Positions 26,454-36,332 are shown, numbered from the stretch's first letter. The stretch is DNA of 64,000 bases from Leptospira kanakyensis (GCF_004769235.1 NZ_RQFG01000019.1:682001-746000), one strand, 5' to 3'. Made by a program: numbers and translations. Notes: generated by a model from the sequence alone, not told the origin.

Positions 26454-27997
26454 TACATAGTTTTGTTCAGAAGGTCTTCAAACAAATCTCCACTGTACAT
26501 CTCAAGGGCACCGTTACTTGCTGCGATGATTTTTTTACCTGCTTCTGTGACATCAAAGTTTCCAATCACATATCCTTTGGTGGCACCTAACTCTTCCATT
26601 TGGTTTGTCATCTCGCGCAGGAATACATCAGATACTTTGGCATCTTTCCATTTTCGAACGCGGAAAAGGGCTCTTTTGTTTACATCCTCTTTGGAAGAAG
26701 CAAGTAAATTCACCCCATCCGCTTCCGGGTTCGACATTTCTTTTGTGACTCGGTAACCCATACTCATCACCATACGAGTGGCTTGGTTTTTGAAATTAGT
26801 TCCCGGAAGGCTAATAAACTTTTCAAATTTATCAAGACCCAACATATCCAATTTGGATGTTAGTTTTTTTCCCGCATCATCCACCATCCCTTTGATATTA
26901 AATGGTTTGGAAGAACGCATCCCACTCAGTTCAAAGTATCTGGAGTTAGGAAATAAGTTCACAGAAAGTAAATTGAGTTCCCGGGAAAGATCATACTCAT
27001 GGGTGAGTGATTCCACAGTCCCCGTCCCACGTTCCAATCTATACTTTAAATTCGCGAGAGCCACAACATCTGGATCATCCAACCTTTCTGCTTCTGCTTC
27101 AATTAAATATTCTGATGCATCATCAAGCCTACCCATATACACAGTAATCATTGCAAAGTGGATGCTTGTTTCGATGATTTCACTCGGCCAGGCATTGAGC
27201 CTTGCCATTTCCATACACAACCTTCCATACTTCAAGGCTTCGGGAAAATTTTGCATGAGGATGGCTTCTGTCATTAAAAACTGAAACAAAGTAAAACGAA
27301 CAAACTCGTCTTCGATCTGTTCGCTGATAGCCACTGCCGTTTTAACCGCATCTTTGTGTTTGTTTTCCCGGGATAAAGAAAGCGCATATAAAAAACCAGA
27401 AACAGGAGACTTTTCTAATTTGTAAGCCTTTTCAAAATATTCTCTTTCCTTTCCCCCACCGGTCACACCAGAGATCACACCCCGAGCAATGAAGTAAGAG
27501 GAAAGATTGATTTTTTCCTCCGGAACACGTGAGAAAAAATGTTCTGCAATTTTAAATTCTTTTTGGCCGAGGGCCATAAATCCCAATCGAAGGCAGGCAA
27601 TGGGATTGGAACGATCGGCTTGGAGGGTGTCCAAATAATGGAAGAAGGCTTCCTCAAAAAAATCTTTGTTATAATAAATATCAGCAATGCGGTTGGAAAC
27701 TGTTACCGAATCGATTTCCTTTGTATACCGGTTGTTCTTTTTTATGATTTCGAGGTGTTTGGCTTCGTTTAAGGGATCATTCTCCATGGCATAAATCTTT
27801 GCCATTACATAGTGACCGTAAGGGTTTTGGTGGTCTTCTTCGAGTTTTTCCCGAACAAGGGCCCTTGCATCTAGAAAATTTCCGAGTGTCGCGAGACTCA
27901 AAGCCTTGGCATAACTATCCCTTCTTTGCCCCACAATGAAGGTCAAAAGAAACCCGAGCATAATCACAGCTGCTCCCACAAAGATAAAAAATGCCAA
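26453..27997 (-). CDS. Membrane TPR protein with degenerate Mrr-like nuclease domain
   Basis: A 514-residue protein. It has one N-terminal transmembrane helix ([23 protein letters not shown]), TPR-like helical repeats (about 30-360), and a C-terminal domain (about 391-514) with the layout of Mrr/restriction-endonuclease-like folds (FEKFISLPGT...MGYRV...ADGVNLLAS...VRKW...GYVIGNFDVTEAGKKIIAAS...LFEDLL). The usual GxD and QxK catalytic residues are altered (DGVN and FRVRKW), so nuclease activity is doubtful. Its 5' end overlaps the divergent permease gene by 7 nt. It is coupled to the downstream lipoprotein. Role unknown. Confidence 0.75.
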   Translation of the reverse strand: MAFFIFVGAAVIMLGFLLTFIVGQRRDSYAKALSLATLGNFLDARALVREKLEEDHQNPYGHYVMAKIYAMENDPLNEAKHLEIIKKNNRYTKEIDSVTVSNRIADIYYNKDFFEEAFFHYLDTLQADRSNPIACLRLGFMALGQKEFKIAEHFFSRVPEEKINLSSYFIARGVISGVTGGGKEREYFEKAYKLEKSPVSGFLYALSLSRENKHKDAVKTAVAISEQIEDEFVRFTLFQFLMTEAILMQNFPEALKYGRLCMEMARLNAWPSEIIETSIHFAMITVYMGRLDDASEYLIEAEAERLDDPDVVALANLKYRLERGTGTVESLTHEYDLSRELNLLSVNLFPNSRYFELSGMRSSKPFNIKGMVDDAGKKLTSKLDMLGLDKFEKFISLPGTNFKNQATRMVMSMGYRVTKEMSNPEADGVNLLASSKEDVNKRALFRVRKWKDAKVSDVFLREMTNQMEELGATKGYVIGNFDVTEAGKKIIAASNGALEMYSGDLFEDLLNKTM

Positions 27998-28599
27998 ATT
28001 CGATTACTTCCTATTTTCCTATTTTAGTTGGTAAAAAAGAGTCTTACGTCAATTCTGTCCTGGAAGTGATACAACTCACCTACATTTCGTTCGCTCTTCG
28101 ACTTCTCTTCCGGGATCGACTCTATTCGATGGCCTATGGCCTCGTCGGAGCCCTGGTTTTTACATTCTTTTTACTCGCTATTAGGATCCACTTCCATTTG
28201 TACGGAGGTGTGTCCCTTACTAGTATCGTTTCCTTTGACCAATCTCCGCAGATTCTTTTTTACGCTACGAGTTTTGCACTGATGGCTCTCTTTTTCTTCC
28301 ACTGCCTGCATGGCCTTGGGGACATTGGAGTGATGATGGCCATTGGTGGGAACCGATTGGGATGTATTTGGCTACATTCATTGTCCTTATTTTTCTTATT
28401 TCTTCCCAGTTTCCTACTGGCAATCATCATCAATCTTGCGGGTTTGAATCCACCACCCGACTTTGGGATCTTCGGTGAACTCAAATCCATTTTTTCTTGT
28501 TTGGTTCTCTTTATCGCACTCGGTTTTTTGGTTTCTGTTCCTACCATTGGAATCAGTTCTTATATTGATCCTTACAAATCCATCCGGAGACAAAAATAA
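27991..28599 (+). CDS. Compact FtsX-like ABC transporter permease
   Basis: A 202-residue membrane protein with about four transmembrane helices (near 45-65, 88-110, 128-150 and 165-185). The C-terminal half follows the FtsX pattern, with [12 protein letters not shown] after helix 2 and a closing [20 protein letters not shown]. The extracytoplasmic loop between helices 1 and 2 is only about 25 residues, far smaller than the periplasmic domain of MacB or LolC/E proteins. It is coupled to the ATPase gene by TAATG. Confidence 0.75.
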   Translation: MPNSITSYFPILVGKKESYVNSVLEVIQLTYISFALRLLFRDRLYSMAYGLVGALVFTFFLLAIRIHFHLYGGVSLTSIVSFDQSPQILFYATSFALMALFFFHCLHGLGDIGVMMAIGGNRLGCIWLHSLSLFFLFLPSFLLAIIINLAGLNPPPDFGIFGELKSIFSCLVLFIALGFLVSVPTIGISSYIDPYKSIRRQK

Positions 28600-29270
28600 T
28601 GTTACTCCGAGTCCACAACCTAACCAAACGATTTGGCAAAGACGAAGCAGTCAGTTCCGTTAGTTTTGATGTGAACCAAGGTGACTACGTTGCCATCATT
28701 GGGCCATCAGGATCAGGCAAAACCACTTTACTTTCGATGTTAACTGGAATGCTTTCCCCGACAGAAGGGGACATTTTGTACGACCAAATCAAACTTTCCC
28801 AAATTTCCAAACAGGAACTAGCAGAAATTCGTGCCCGTGACCTCGGACTCGTTTTTCAATTTTCCGAACTTGTGGGAAATCTAACCATCAAAGAAAATAT
28901 ACTTCTGCCAGCACTTTTTACACGTAAGTTTTCAAATGATGACTACATTCGTAAATGCGATTATTTGATCGAACATTTAAAGTTAGGTGACATTCAAAAT
29001 TCCCTTCCACGCACTTTATCAGGGGGACAAATCCAGAAAGCAGCCATTGCACGTTCTCTGATCAACGATCCAGCCATTTTATTTGCGGATGAACCTTCCG
29101 GAGACTTAGATCCAGAAAATAGTTATTTAGTCCAACTTCTCTTAAACGAATACAACAAACGAAATCATTCCATCATTCTCGTCACACATGATATGAAACT
29201 GGCCTTCGATGCCCAAACCGTTTATGAAATGAAAAACGGAAAGTTCGACCAGGTCATTAAGGGAAAATGA
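28599..29270 (+). CDS. ABC transporter ATP-binding protein (LolD/MacB type)
   Basis: A 223-residue ATPase with Walker [10 protein letters not shown] (about 37-45), signature [14 protein letters not shown], Walker [13 protein letters not shown] and H-loop VTHD. Length and SGG-Q signature fit the LolD/FtsE/MacB group of lipoprotein or mechanotransmission ABC systems. It pairs with the upstream FtsX-like permease. The transported substrate is not known. Its 3' end overlaps the ROK kinase start by 4 nt. Confidence 0.9.
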   Translation: MLLRVHNLTKRFGKDEAVSSVSFDVNQGDYVAIIGPSGSGKTTLLSMLTGMLSPTEGDILYDQIKLSQISKQELAEIRARDLGLVFQFSELVGNLTIKENILLPALFTRKFSNDDYIRKCDYLIEHLKLGDIQNSLPRTLSGGQIQKAAIARSLINDPAILFADEPSGDLDPENSYLVQLLLNEYNKRNHSIILVTHDMKLAFDAQTVYEMKNGKFDQVIKGK

Positions 29271-30169
29271 GTTTGGGTTTGGCGATCGGAGTGGATATCG
29301 GCGGAGGAAGCATTCGAGCAAGCCTCTTCGATGAATCGGGTAAAGAATTAAAATCCCTTGTTTCCCCCACTCCGGAAAATTTAAACAATGAAAGTTTCTT
29401 AAAAATCTTAAAAGATACCATCCGCCCTTTGGTTCCAGAAGCAAAGGGAATTGGGGTTGGATCTCCGGGCCCTTTAAACAATGAACGGGGAGTTTTGATC
29501 GCAAGTGCCAATATGAAAGGTCTAGAAAACCTTCCTATCAAAGAATCCCTAACGAAAGAATTTTCCCTTCCCGTCTGGTATGAAAATGACGCCAACTGTG
29601 CAGCACTTGGTGAAGCATATTTTGGTTTTTACAAAGAAGCGGAATCAAAACTCATCTTAACTCTGGGAACGGGAGTTGGTGGTGGTTTTGTCGATAAAGG
29701 AATTTTGTATTCCGGTTATCTTGGCAACGGAATTGAAATTGGTCATACTACAGCCGTTATCGGTGGTGCACTTTGCGGCTGTGGGGTTAAAGGTTGTGTT
29801 GAAAGTTATTTTTCCACACGGGGATTTATCAACCGTTATATGGAAAAAACTAATATCAAATTAAATAGTGCCGAAGAATTTTTCCAACTTGTATTCAAAA
29901 AAGATTCGGTGGCAGAAGAAATTTTACATTTTGGAACCTTGGCTTTAGCCCATGCAGTTCGAAATGCCATCCATTTACTAAATCCAGAAGCAGTTGTATT
30001 TGTGGGAGGAATCACAAAATCCTATGATTTATTTGGCAAAACCCTGGAGTCAGAAATCAGATCCACAATCTTTCCTGTGTTAAATGGTAGATTAAAAATC
30101 GGTGTGGGGGGAAGTTTATCCGGTACTTTAGGTGCGGCATCCCTTGTTTTTTCTAAGGAGAAAGTTTAA
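29267..30169 (+). CDS. ROK family sugar kinase
   Basis: A 300-residue cytoplasmic kinase. It has N-terminal phosphate-binding [15 protein letters not shown], a catalytic-base region [12 protein letters not shown] (Asp in NDAN), a second glycine loop ([10 protein letters not shown]) and the ROK zinc motif CGCGVKGC preceded by the GHT histidine. Such enzymes phosphorylate glucose or related sugars with ATP. Glucokinase is the best guess but specificity is not visible. The ATGA overlap with the ABC gene upstream suggests co-transcription. Confidence 0.85.
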   Translation: MSLGLAIGVDIGGGSIRASLFDESGKELKSLVSPTPENLNNESFLKILKDTIRPLVPEAKGIGVGSPGPLNNERGVLIASANMKGLENLPIKESLTKEFSLPVWYENDANCAALGEAYFGFYKEAESKLILTLGTGVGGGFVDKGILYSGYLGNGIEIGHTTAVIGGALCGCGVKGCVESYFSTRGFINRYMEKTNIKLNSAEEFFQLVFKKDSVAEEILHFGTLALAHAVRNAIHLLNPEAVVFVGGITKSYDLFGKTLESEIRSTIFPVLNGRLKIGVGGSLSGTLGAASLVFSKEKV

Positions 30170-30170
30170 T

Positions 30171-30515
30171 ATGGAGAATTGTCTTTTCTGCAAAATTGCG
30201 AGTGGGGAAATTCCGAGTAAAAAGGAATACGAATCAAAAAACATTTTAGTGTTTCATGATATCACACCCCAAGCCCCCTTTCATGTCCTCATCATTCCCA
30301 AAGTCCATATTTCCAGTATGAACGAAATTGGAGATTTGGATCCAGAAATCTTAAAAGAAATCTTTCAAATCATTCCTAATCTGGCCAAACAAAATGGAAT
30401 TGCAGAAAAGGGATATAGACTCGTCAATAACTGTGGAAATTTTGGCGGACAAACTGTACACCATATCCACTTCCATCTATTAGGTGGTCGTCATATGAAC
30501 TGGCCACCGGGTTAA
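30171..30515 (+). CDS. HIT family nucleotide hydrolase/transferase
   Basis: A 114-residue protein taken from the ATG at 30171, preceded by AAGGAG. An upstream in-frame extension lies inside the kinase gene and is rejected. It has the zinc pair CLFCKI at the start, PFHVLIIPKVHI, and the histidine triad HHIHFHLLGG near the C-terminus. Family members hydrolyse AMP-linked nucleotides such as adenosine phosphoramidates (HINT group). Confidence 0.92.
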   Translation: MENCLFCKIASGEIPSKKEYESKNILVFHDITPQAPFHVLIIPKVHISSMNEIGDLDPEILKEIFQIIPNLAKQNGIAEKGYRLVNNCGNFGGQTVHHIHFHLLGGRHMNWPPG

Positions 30516-30525
30516 AAAGGAAAAC

Positions 30526-31479
30526 ATGAGAAAATTAATATTTGGAATTTTAGTTTCAGGGATCGCGGTTTATTTTCTTTCGAAAAACTTTGATCTCACA
30601 GAATTCGAACGATTAGAGGGAAAAATCAATTGGTGGATTTTCCCACTACTTTTTCTTTCTAACTTATGGGCCTTTGTGCCTTTTTCGATTCGCTGGTATC
30701 ATCTTTTAGAAAAAAAGATTAGTTTTTCACAAAGTTTCACAACCTCCATCATTGGTGTTGGTCTCAACATGGTTCTCCCTGCGAGAGGCGGAGACCTTGT
30801 TCGTCTCATCATGAACAAACGAGATACAGAACTCCCACTCACTCATCTTTTCAGTCGGATTTTTTTAGAAAAAGTAATGGATCTTGGATCTGTTGTGATC
30901 ATTGGTGCATCGGCTCTTTTTTTTATGGGCCTTGGACAATCCAAAAACTTAAGTTTGTTACTCATTTCCACATTGGTCATATTGGGAATGATTGTAGGAC
31001 TCGTGTTAGTTCGTTATTTTTTGGAAACACTTCGAAAAATTGCAAAAAACGTTTTTGGCCTTATCGGCAAACATGGACTTTACGAAGACAAGTTAGACCA
31101 CCATTTGGTAGAATTTTCATCTTTTCTCAAAGGTGACAAACTACTGAAACCTGTCCTTTACTCTATTCCAACTTGGATCTTTGGGTATGCGATATCCTAC
31201 TACCTTGCCGGTTTACTGATTGGAATGCCGATTCTTTTTCCTGAAGCACTCTTATTTATGTTTCTTGGTGGAATGGGTGTGGCAATCCCTTCTGCACCTT
31301 CAGGAATTGGTGTTTTCCATGCGGCCATTATTTCCGGATTTATCATTGTTGGTCGTGATCCAGGAGAAGGACTTGTGTATGCAACGGTTGTCCACCTAAC
31401 ACAATTTGTCATCACTACAAGTTTAGCCTTAGTTGCTTATTTGTATTGGCGATGGACTCACGGGAACAAAACCAAATAA
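30526..31479 (+). CDS. YbhN/LPG-synthase-like transmembrane protein
   Basis: A 317-residue integral membrane protein with about eight helices. Landmarks are the conserved NMVLPARGGDLVRL segment (about 85-98) and FLGGMGVAIPSAPSGIGVFHAA (about 247-268), typical of the lysylphosphatidylglycerol synthase transmembrane (UPF0104) family. There is no C-terminal aminoacyl-transfer domain, so lipid lysinylation is not expected; lipid translocation is a common guess. It lies 10 nt after the HIT gene. Confidence 0.85.
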   Translation: MRKLIFGILVSGIAVYFLSKNFDLTEFERLEGKINWWIFPLLFLSNLWAFVPFSIRWYHLLEKKISFSQSFTTSIIGVGLNMVLPARGGDLVRLIMNKRDTELPLTHLFSRIFLEKVMDLGSVVIIGASALFFMGLGQSKNLSLLLISTLVILGMIVGLVLVRYFLETLRKIAKNVFGLIGKHGLYEDKLDHHLVEFSSFLKGDKLLKPVLYSIPTWIFGYAISYYLAGLLIGMPILFPEALLFMFLGGMGVAIPSAPSGIGVFHAAIISGFIIVGRDPGEGLVYATVVHLTQFVITTSLALVAYLYWRWTHGNKTK

Positions 31480-31565
31480 AATCTTCACAACTTCCCTTTT
31501 ACCAATTTTGGGAACTAAAAATTAGAAATATTTTATATATTAACGAATCGAAAAGAGGTATTTAA

Positions 31566-32033
31566 ATGTCAGGAACAAGACCTTTCAAAGTTTTAGGAAT
31601 CCAACAAGTTGCCATCGGCGGCGAGTCAAAAGAAAAGTTATCCAAGTTTTGGGTGGATGTGATGGGACTCACAAAAGTTTCAGATTATAAAAGTGAAAAA
31701 GAAAATGTGGATGAGGACATTTTGTCCATGGGAAATGGCCCTTTCAAAGTTGAAATTGATCTCATGCAACCCATAGATCCAAACAAAAGCCCCAAAGTGC
31801 ATGACCCCAAACTCAATCACATAGGCCTATGGATTGACAAACTGGAAGAATGTGTGGACTACCTAACCAAACAAGGCGTTCGTTTCACTCCTGGTGGGAT
31901 TCGAAAAGGGGCTGCTGGATATAACGTTTGTTTCATTCACCCAAAAGGAAATGAAGAGTTCCCACTTTGTAGCGAAGGTGTGCTCGTGGAACTCGTCCAA
32001 GCACCTGAAGATGTGATCAAAGCACTGGGTTAA
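31566..32033 (+). CDS. VOC/glyoxalase superfamily protein
   Basis: A 155-residue protein with two beta-alpha-beta-beta-beta modules. Metal-ligand-like residues are His in [10 protein letters not shown] and Glu in VLVELVQAP. The first usual ligand (His at the start of strand 1) is Gln here (IQQVAIGG), so the metal site may be altered. Substrate is unknown. A separate transcript is likely: an 86-nt gap precedes it and a weak AAAGAGG lies before the ATG. Confidence 0.8.
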   Translation: MSGTRPFKVLGIQQVAIGGESKEKLSKFWVDVMGLTKVSDYKSEKENVDEDILSMGNGPFKVEIDLMQPIDPNKSPKVHDPKLNHIGLWIDKLEECVDYLTKQGVRFTPGGIRKGAAGYNVCFIHPKGNEEFPLCSEGVLVELVQAPEDVIKALG

Positions 32034-32190
32034 AACTAAGTCAAATGAATGCAATCGATCGGACTTAAGTCTGATTGGTTGCCAATTTTACTAAAAAGTA
32101 ATTGGAACATTAAATTTCTCAAAACAAATTGTTTTTATATAACCAGAATTTGCCTTGCCTATCTAAATAAACCTTCTAGACTCATAAAAC

Positions 32191-32511
32191 ATGGATGAGA
32201 ATCAAAAACTCCAATTCATCAAAACCAATTTTTGGAAAAAAATCAAAGAGACAGGCAAAAAAATTCCCTTTTTGAAAGATGTCATCGCGATGTATTACTG
32301 TTTGTTGGATGAAAACACTTCTCTCACTGCCAAAACATCCATTGCATTAGCACTGCTGTATTTTATTTCACCAGTGGATGCGATCCCAGATATCATTTTG
32401 GGTTTAGGATTTACCGATGATGCAGGAGTGATTGCCACCACCCTACTCATCATCAAATCTCAATTGAAACCGGAACATTATACCAAAGCAAACGAATCTT
32501 TATCGAACTAG
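32191..32511 (+). CDS. YkvA/DUF1232 family membrane protein
   Basis: A 106-residue protein with one hydrophobic core, ALALLYFISPVDAIPDIILGLGFTDDAGV. This is the diagnostic motif of the YkvA/DUF1232 family (YF(I/L)SPxDxIPD). Function in the family is poorly known. The 157-nt region upstream holds no other gene and contains a palindrome (32058-32075). Confidence 0.88.
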   Translation: MDENQKLQFIKTNFWKKIKETGKKIPFLKDVIAMYYCLLDENTSLTAKTSIALALLYFISPVDAIPDIILGLGFTDDAGVIATTLLIIKSQLKPEHYTKANESLSN

Positions 32512-32578
32512 CGATGGGGAAGTTTCATTTTTTTTGTCTCAAACTTACTTAATCGAATAGTAAATCTATCATTTGTTT

Positions 32579-32605
32579 CAAAATATTCAAAATATTCAAA
32601 ATATT
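32579..32605. repeat. Three tandem 9-bp repeats
   Basis: The unit caaaatatt occurs three times in a row in the 133-bp AT-rich gap between the convergent YkvA and propeller-lipoprotein genes. It is probably simple slippage sequence. Confidence 0.8.
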
Positions 32606-32644
32606 AATATCCATTCTTTTATGTATAATTTCGGAACCAAACCT

Positions 32645-35600
32645 TTACCAAAGATAAAGACTTGGTTTGTTATTATTGGCAGCATTTTGTGTCACAACCA
32701 ATATTTTCCCATTAAATGGATTCAAAAGTGTCACAGGCATATTTCCCGAATTGGTTCCTTGCGCAGAAGAAATATCCGTATGAGTGCAACTACTCCCATC
32801 CAAGTTACATCGAAACAAACCAGGTTTCCCGTTATTGGCACCATTAGCAGTGACCGTTATCAATTTAGCATTCACGGTATCAATGATCGCACTTGAAGCA
32901 TTGCCCGAGTTAAGTCCTTGCCCTGCAGATATATCCGTATGGCTACAGTTAGTTCCATCTAAATCACAACGGAACATTCCAAGTTTCGAATTGTTGGAAC
33001 CATTACAGGTTGTTACAACAAACTTCCTATTCATCGTATCAACCACTATGGATGGATAGGTTCCAGAACTTCCACCTTGACCTGCAGATATATCAATAAA
33101 AACACAACTACTTCCGTCTAAATTACAACGAAAAAAACCTGGTTTGCCACTACCACCCGCACCACCAACACTCCAATTATTTGTTACAAACAAAAGTTTA
33201 GAATGAATCGGATCAATAGCAACGCTTGGTGATTGGCCAGAATTTGTTGGTTGCCCTGCGGAGATATTCGTATACGTACAATTTGTTCCATCTAAATCAC
33301 AACGAAAGAGTGCTGATTTTCCTACATAATTTGTTACGACCAAGAGCTTTTTATTTGTATAGTCTAACACAGGAAAGGGAGAACTTTGAACTCCCGTTTG
33401 TCCTGCCGATATATCGCTATGGGTACAACTTGTTCCATCCATATGACAACGATATAAACTCAAACGACCATTATTTAATGCAGCAACCAATAGTTTTGAA
33501 TGAATTCGATCTATTACAATTCTGGCGGAAGTTCCAGAATTGGATCCTTGTCCTGCAGAGATATCAATATGAGCACAATTAGAACCATCTAAATCACAAC
33601 GGTACAAACTAAGTTTGTTACTGTTGGTTCCATTTTGACTGACAGCTAACAGTTTCTGATTCACTGTATCAATCACTGCTGAGGCTTGGTATGGGACGGC
33701 ATTTGTGCCTTGTCCTGCAGAGATATCAAAATGAGATCCATTTGTGTTTGTTCCTGGAACTGCCGCAAACACCATCGTTCCTGCCTCAAATAAAGAGACA
33801 ACGCTGGATCCAGCAGCACTACTAGCAACCACTCTAAAATAATAAAAGGAACCGTTACTCAAACCCGTAATGGTAGCAATGGGATCTGTCACTGGGCCAA
33901 AACTGGTAGAAGACGTTGTCACTCCTGGACTTGTGCTATAGTACACTGTGTACGATGTAGCTCCTGAAACTGGCCACCACTGCACAACAGCGGAACCTCC
34001 GCCAGCTTGGGCTTCAACAAAACTTGGAGCATCAGGTGGACCAATATAAAAACTTTGGTTGCCTGCTGAACTTAAATTTCCTGCCAAATCGCGACCGAGG
34101 TATTTTACTTGTTGGTTTCCATTAGAAAGTGCAACTGCGGAAGAATAAACCATTCCATTAGTAACAGCACCACTTCCATCAAACGTAGGTTCTGTCCCAT
34201 TCAATGTATAAATAATTTGATCACAACCCAGTCCACCCGTATCAGAACAACTGAGTTGCAGTTGTGTTCCCGATGGAAAAGGGCCAACCCCAGAAGGAGA
34301 AACCATCGATACAAGAGGAGCCACCGTATCTTTATGAGTGGAACGAGTTGTAGATCCAAAACTTCCCACTAAGTTCGTAACACAAATACGAATGGTATTG
34401 TTTCCTTCCACAAAGTGAGAGTTCGCAATTGTAGTTGTGATGTCGGTAGAAATAGCGGCATTTCCTGTGACATTGGTATTACTTCCTGTATTGGTAAGAG
34501 CCGTTCCATTGGAACAGTTTGATCCACCCATACGAAATTGGTAGGATCCAACCTTGGAACTTTGCCAACTGAGTGTTACATTCGATGTTCCATTGATCGC
34601 TTGTGTATGTGAATTGACAGTAATCGTAGCCACTTGCGTATCTACAGTATAATTTTGAGAATTGACATTCGAAACATTCCCTGCTTTGTCTCTAGCAATA
34701 AACTTTGTATAGGTGACTGCTCCATCACTCATTGAGATAGCAGATGTATATAAACTTCCACTGATTACATTGCCTGTATTCCCCTGGATGTTTGGATTTG
34801 ATGGACTTGTACCAATCTGCACCGCATAAACAATCTGTTCACAACCAGTGCCGCCTGTATCCGAACAGGAAAGCGAAACTGACGTCGCCACTCCGTAACT
34901 TCCGGTACCAGGATCAGCAGTCACCACTGGTGCCGTATCATCTCTTGTAAGTGCAACAGAAACAAATCCAGTCAGTCCATTAGAGCCAGTGACACAAATA
35001 CGATAGGTTTTGATTCCTTCGCCTGTGAAGTGAGTATGAGAACGAACAAAACCTTGGTCTACGTTTGCAGTGATAGATCCTGTAGTAATTATGGTTCCTG
35101 ATTCACAAGAACTACCCTCTCTAACGGTATATGGTCCTGATCGATCAGACCTCCAAGTGGCGGTAGAACTTCCGATAGCACCTGAAGAAGAACTAATTGC
35201 CTGCGAGGATTGACTTATGATTGTAAGTGCAGGGATTTTTGTATCAATCGTATAAACGATGTTTAATGTCGATGACACGTTTCCTGCTAGGTCACGACAA
35301 AACGTTTGAAGGGTATGAGTTCCTTCTGTCGAGAGAGAAATGGATTTAGAAGACGTTGTCAGAACCATTCCGTTTTTTGGATAAAAAGAAGGAGTCGATC
35401 CATCCAATGTATAAACAATGGATCCAGGTGCTTTGTTATCTGAACAAGTTAGTGTTGTTGTTTGTGTTGTCGAATAAGTTCCAGCCAACAAGGAACTAGT
35501 GATTGTCGGAGGAGTTGTATCACTAAGGATGGTAACAATGGTTGTGTCGTTTGCAGTTCCATCACCATCGGTATCAAAACCTAATGGATTTCCATTTGTA

Positions 35601-36028
35601 TCTAAAACAATCACCACAGGGTTTCCTGACCCACCAGGGCCTGTAGTTAAAAATCCAGGCGGATTTGGATTGATATAATAATCAGGAATTCCATCTCCGT
35701 TGGTATCGACTGCATCGGGAATCCCATCTCCATTGGTATCAAGTAAAACTAAATTAGGAATGTTTCCCCCAGTAAGATTGATGGAATCAGAAACACCATC
35801 CCCATCGGTATCAATGAGAGTTCCATCTGGAGTTCCATCACCTGACAAATCAATGGCGGTTCCTGGACTTAAATTTTGCGAGGAAGTAGGAGAACCTCCA
35901 ATAAGGTTAAGTAAAAAAGCAAATACGCCAGAATCCGCCTGTGATTGGTTATCTGTAGGAAATACTACACAGTTTGTTAAAAATAATATAGAGATAAAGC
36001 TGAGTTTCATTCGATTTCGCATAGACAT
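32645..36028 (-). CDS. Large modular lipoprotein with Ig-like repeats and a probable seven-bladed propeller
   Basis: An 1127-residue protein with a lipoprotein signal (MKLSFISILFLTNC, residues 7-20). Calcium-binding-like repeats follow (about 60-165, DTDGDGVSD, DTNGDGIPD), then several beta-sandwich modules (about 170-680) resembling chitobiase C-terminal or Ig-like domains (TLTCSDNKAPGSIVYTLDGSTP). A fibronectin III domain follows (about 675-755). The C-terminus (about 767-1127) has seven tandem ~50-residue repeats, each with DISAGQ, an IDxxxxKLLxVT strand and, except the last, a paired RCxLDGxxC. Seven such repeats fit a closed beta-propeller (inference). It is probably surface-exposed or periplasmic. 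Confidence 0.85.
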   Translation of the reverse strand: MSMRNRMKLSFISILFLTNCVVFPTDNQSQADSGVFAFLLNLIGGSPTSSQNLSPGTAIDLSGDGTPDGTLIDTDGDGVSDSINLTGGNIPNLVLLDTNGDGIPDAVDTNGDGIPDYYINPNPPGFLTTGPGGSGNPVVIVLDTNGNPLGFDTDGDGTANDTTIVTILSDTTPPTITSSLLAGTYSTTQTTTLTCSDNKAPGSIVYTLDGSTPSFYPKNGMVLTTSSKSISLSTEGTHTLQTFCRDLAGNVSSTLNIVYTIDTKIPALTIISQSSQAISSSSGAIGSSTATWRSDRSGPYTVREGSSCESGTIITTGSITANVDQGFVRSHTHFTGEGIKTYRICVTGSNGLTGFVSVALTRDDTAPVVTADPGTGSYGVATSVSLSCSDTGGTGCEQIVYAVQIGTSPSNPNIQGNTGNVISGSLYTSAISMSDGAVTYTKFIARDKAGNVSNVNSQNYTVDTQVATITVNSHTQAINGTSNVTLSWQSSKVGSYQFRMGGSNCSNGTALTNTGSNTNVTGNAAISTDITTTIANSHFVEGNNTIRICVTNLVGSFGSTTRSTHKDTVAPLVSMVSPSGVGPFPSGTQLQLSCSDTGGLGCDQIIYTLNGTEPTFDGSGAVTNGMVYSSAVALSNGNQQVKYLGRDLAGNLSSAGNQSFYIGPPDAPSFVEAQAGGGSAVVQWWPVSGATSYTVYYSTSPGVTTSSTSFGPVTDPIATITGLSNGSFYYFRVVASSAAGSSVVSLFEAGTMVFAAVPGTNTNGSHFDISAGQGTNAVPYQASAVIDTVNQKLLAVSQNGTNSNKLSLYRCDLDGSNCAHIDISAGQGSNSGTSARIVIDRIHSKLLVAALNNGRLSLYRCHMDGTSCTHSDISAGQTGVQSSPFPVLDYTNKKLLVVTNYVGKSALFRCDLDGTNCTYTNISAGQPTNSGQSPSVAIDPIHSKLLFVTNNWSVGGAGGSGKPGFFRCNLDGSSCVFIDISAGQGGSSGTYPSIVVDTMNRKFVVTTCNGSNNSKLGMFRCDLDGTNCSHTDISAGQGLNSGNASSAIIDTVNAKLITVTANGANNGKPGLFRCNLDGSSCTHTDISSAQGTNSGNMPVTLLNPFNGKILVVTQNAANNNKPSLYLW
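32648..33730 (-). repeat. Seven tandem ~150-bp coding repeats
   Basis: The 3' end of the lipoprotein gene encodes seven copies of a DISAGQ ... KLLxVT ... RCxLDGxxC unit with lengths of roughly 43-58 codons. The copies are divergent at DNA level but easy to align in protein; the last lacks the cysteine pair. Confidence 0.85.
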
Positions 36029-36136
36029 ACATAGTTTTCCAAATCAATTTATTTTAAGTTTAGGAATCTTATGTAAAAAAGTCATCTCGCCTGCATAACG
36101 AATAACCAAGGGCTGCTAGAAAAAATAAAAATTTAC

Positions 36137-36178
36137 CGTTAAAAACGTTCTAAAAATGCGTTTGCACCGTTTTTAACG
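36137..36178. repeat. 11-bp inverted repeat with 20-nt spacer
   Basis: CGTTAAAAACG and CGTTTTTAACG form perfect arms in the 304-bp gap 36029-36332, upstream of the modular lipoprotein gene (which reads leftward from 36028). Apart from this and the hairpin at 36291-36330, nothing was recognised in that gap. It could be a regulator site or a hairpin in the leader. Confidence 0.5.
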
Positions 36179-36290
36179 TTTTGGGTGATCTAAGCTTTAA
36201 AAGGGAGATACGATAGAAAGGAAGATTTTATGTTACGAGTGGTTCCATTCTGATGATCCACCACCCTTTGAGTATTGATAGAAATTTTTA

Positions 36291-36330
36291 GAGAGTATGA
36301 TCCCCTATAATAAGGGATCTACTCTCTTTT
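36291..36330. terminator. Hairpin just downstream of the RND gene
   Basis: Arms GAGAGTA/TACTCTC and GATCCC/GGGATC with one bulged T and a 9-nt loop give a 13-bp stem, starting 6 nt beyond the RND transporter stop. TTTT follows it on the plus strand, but the minus-strand side lacks a clear U-run, so it is a probable rather than a classical terminator. Confidence 0.55.
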
Positions 36331-36332
36331 CA

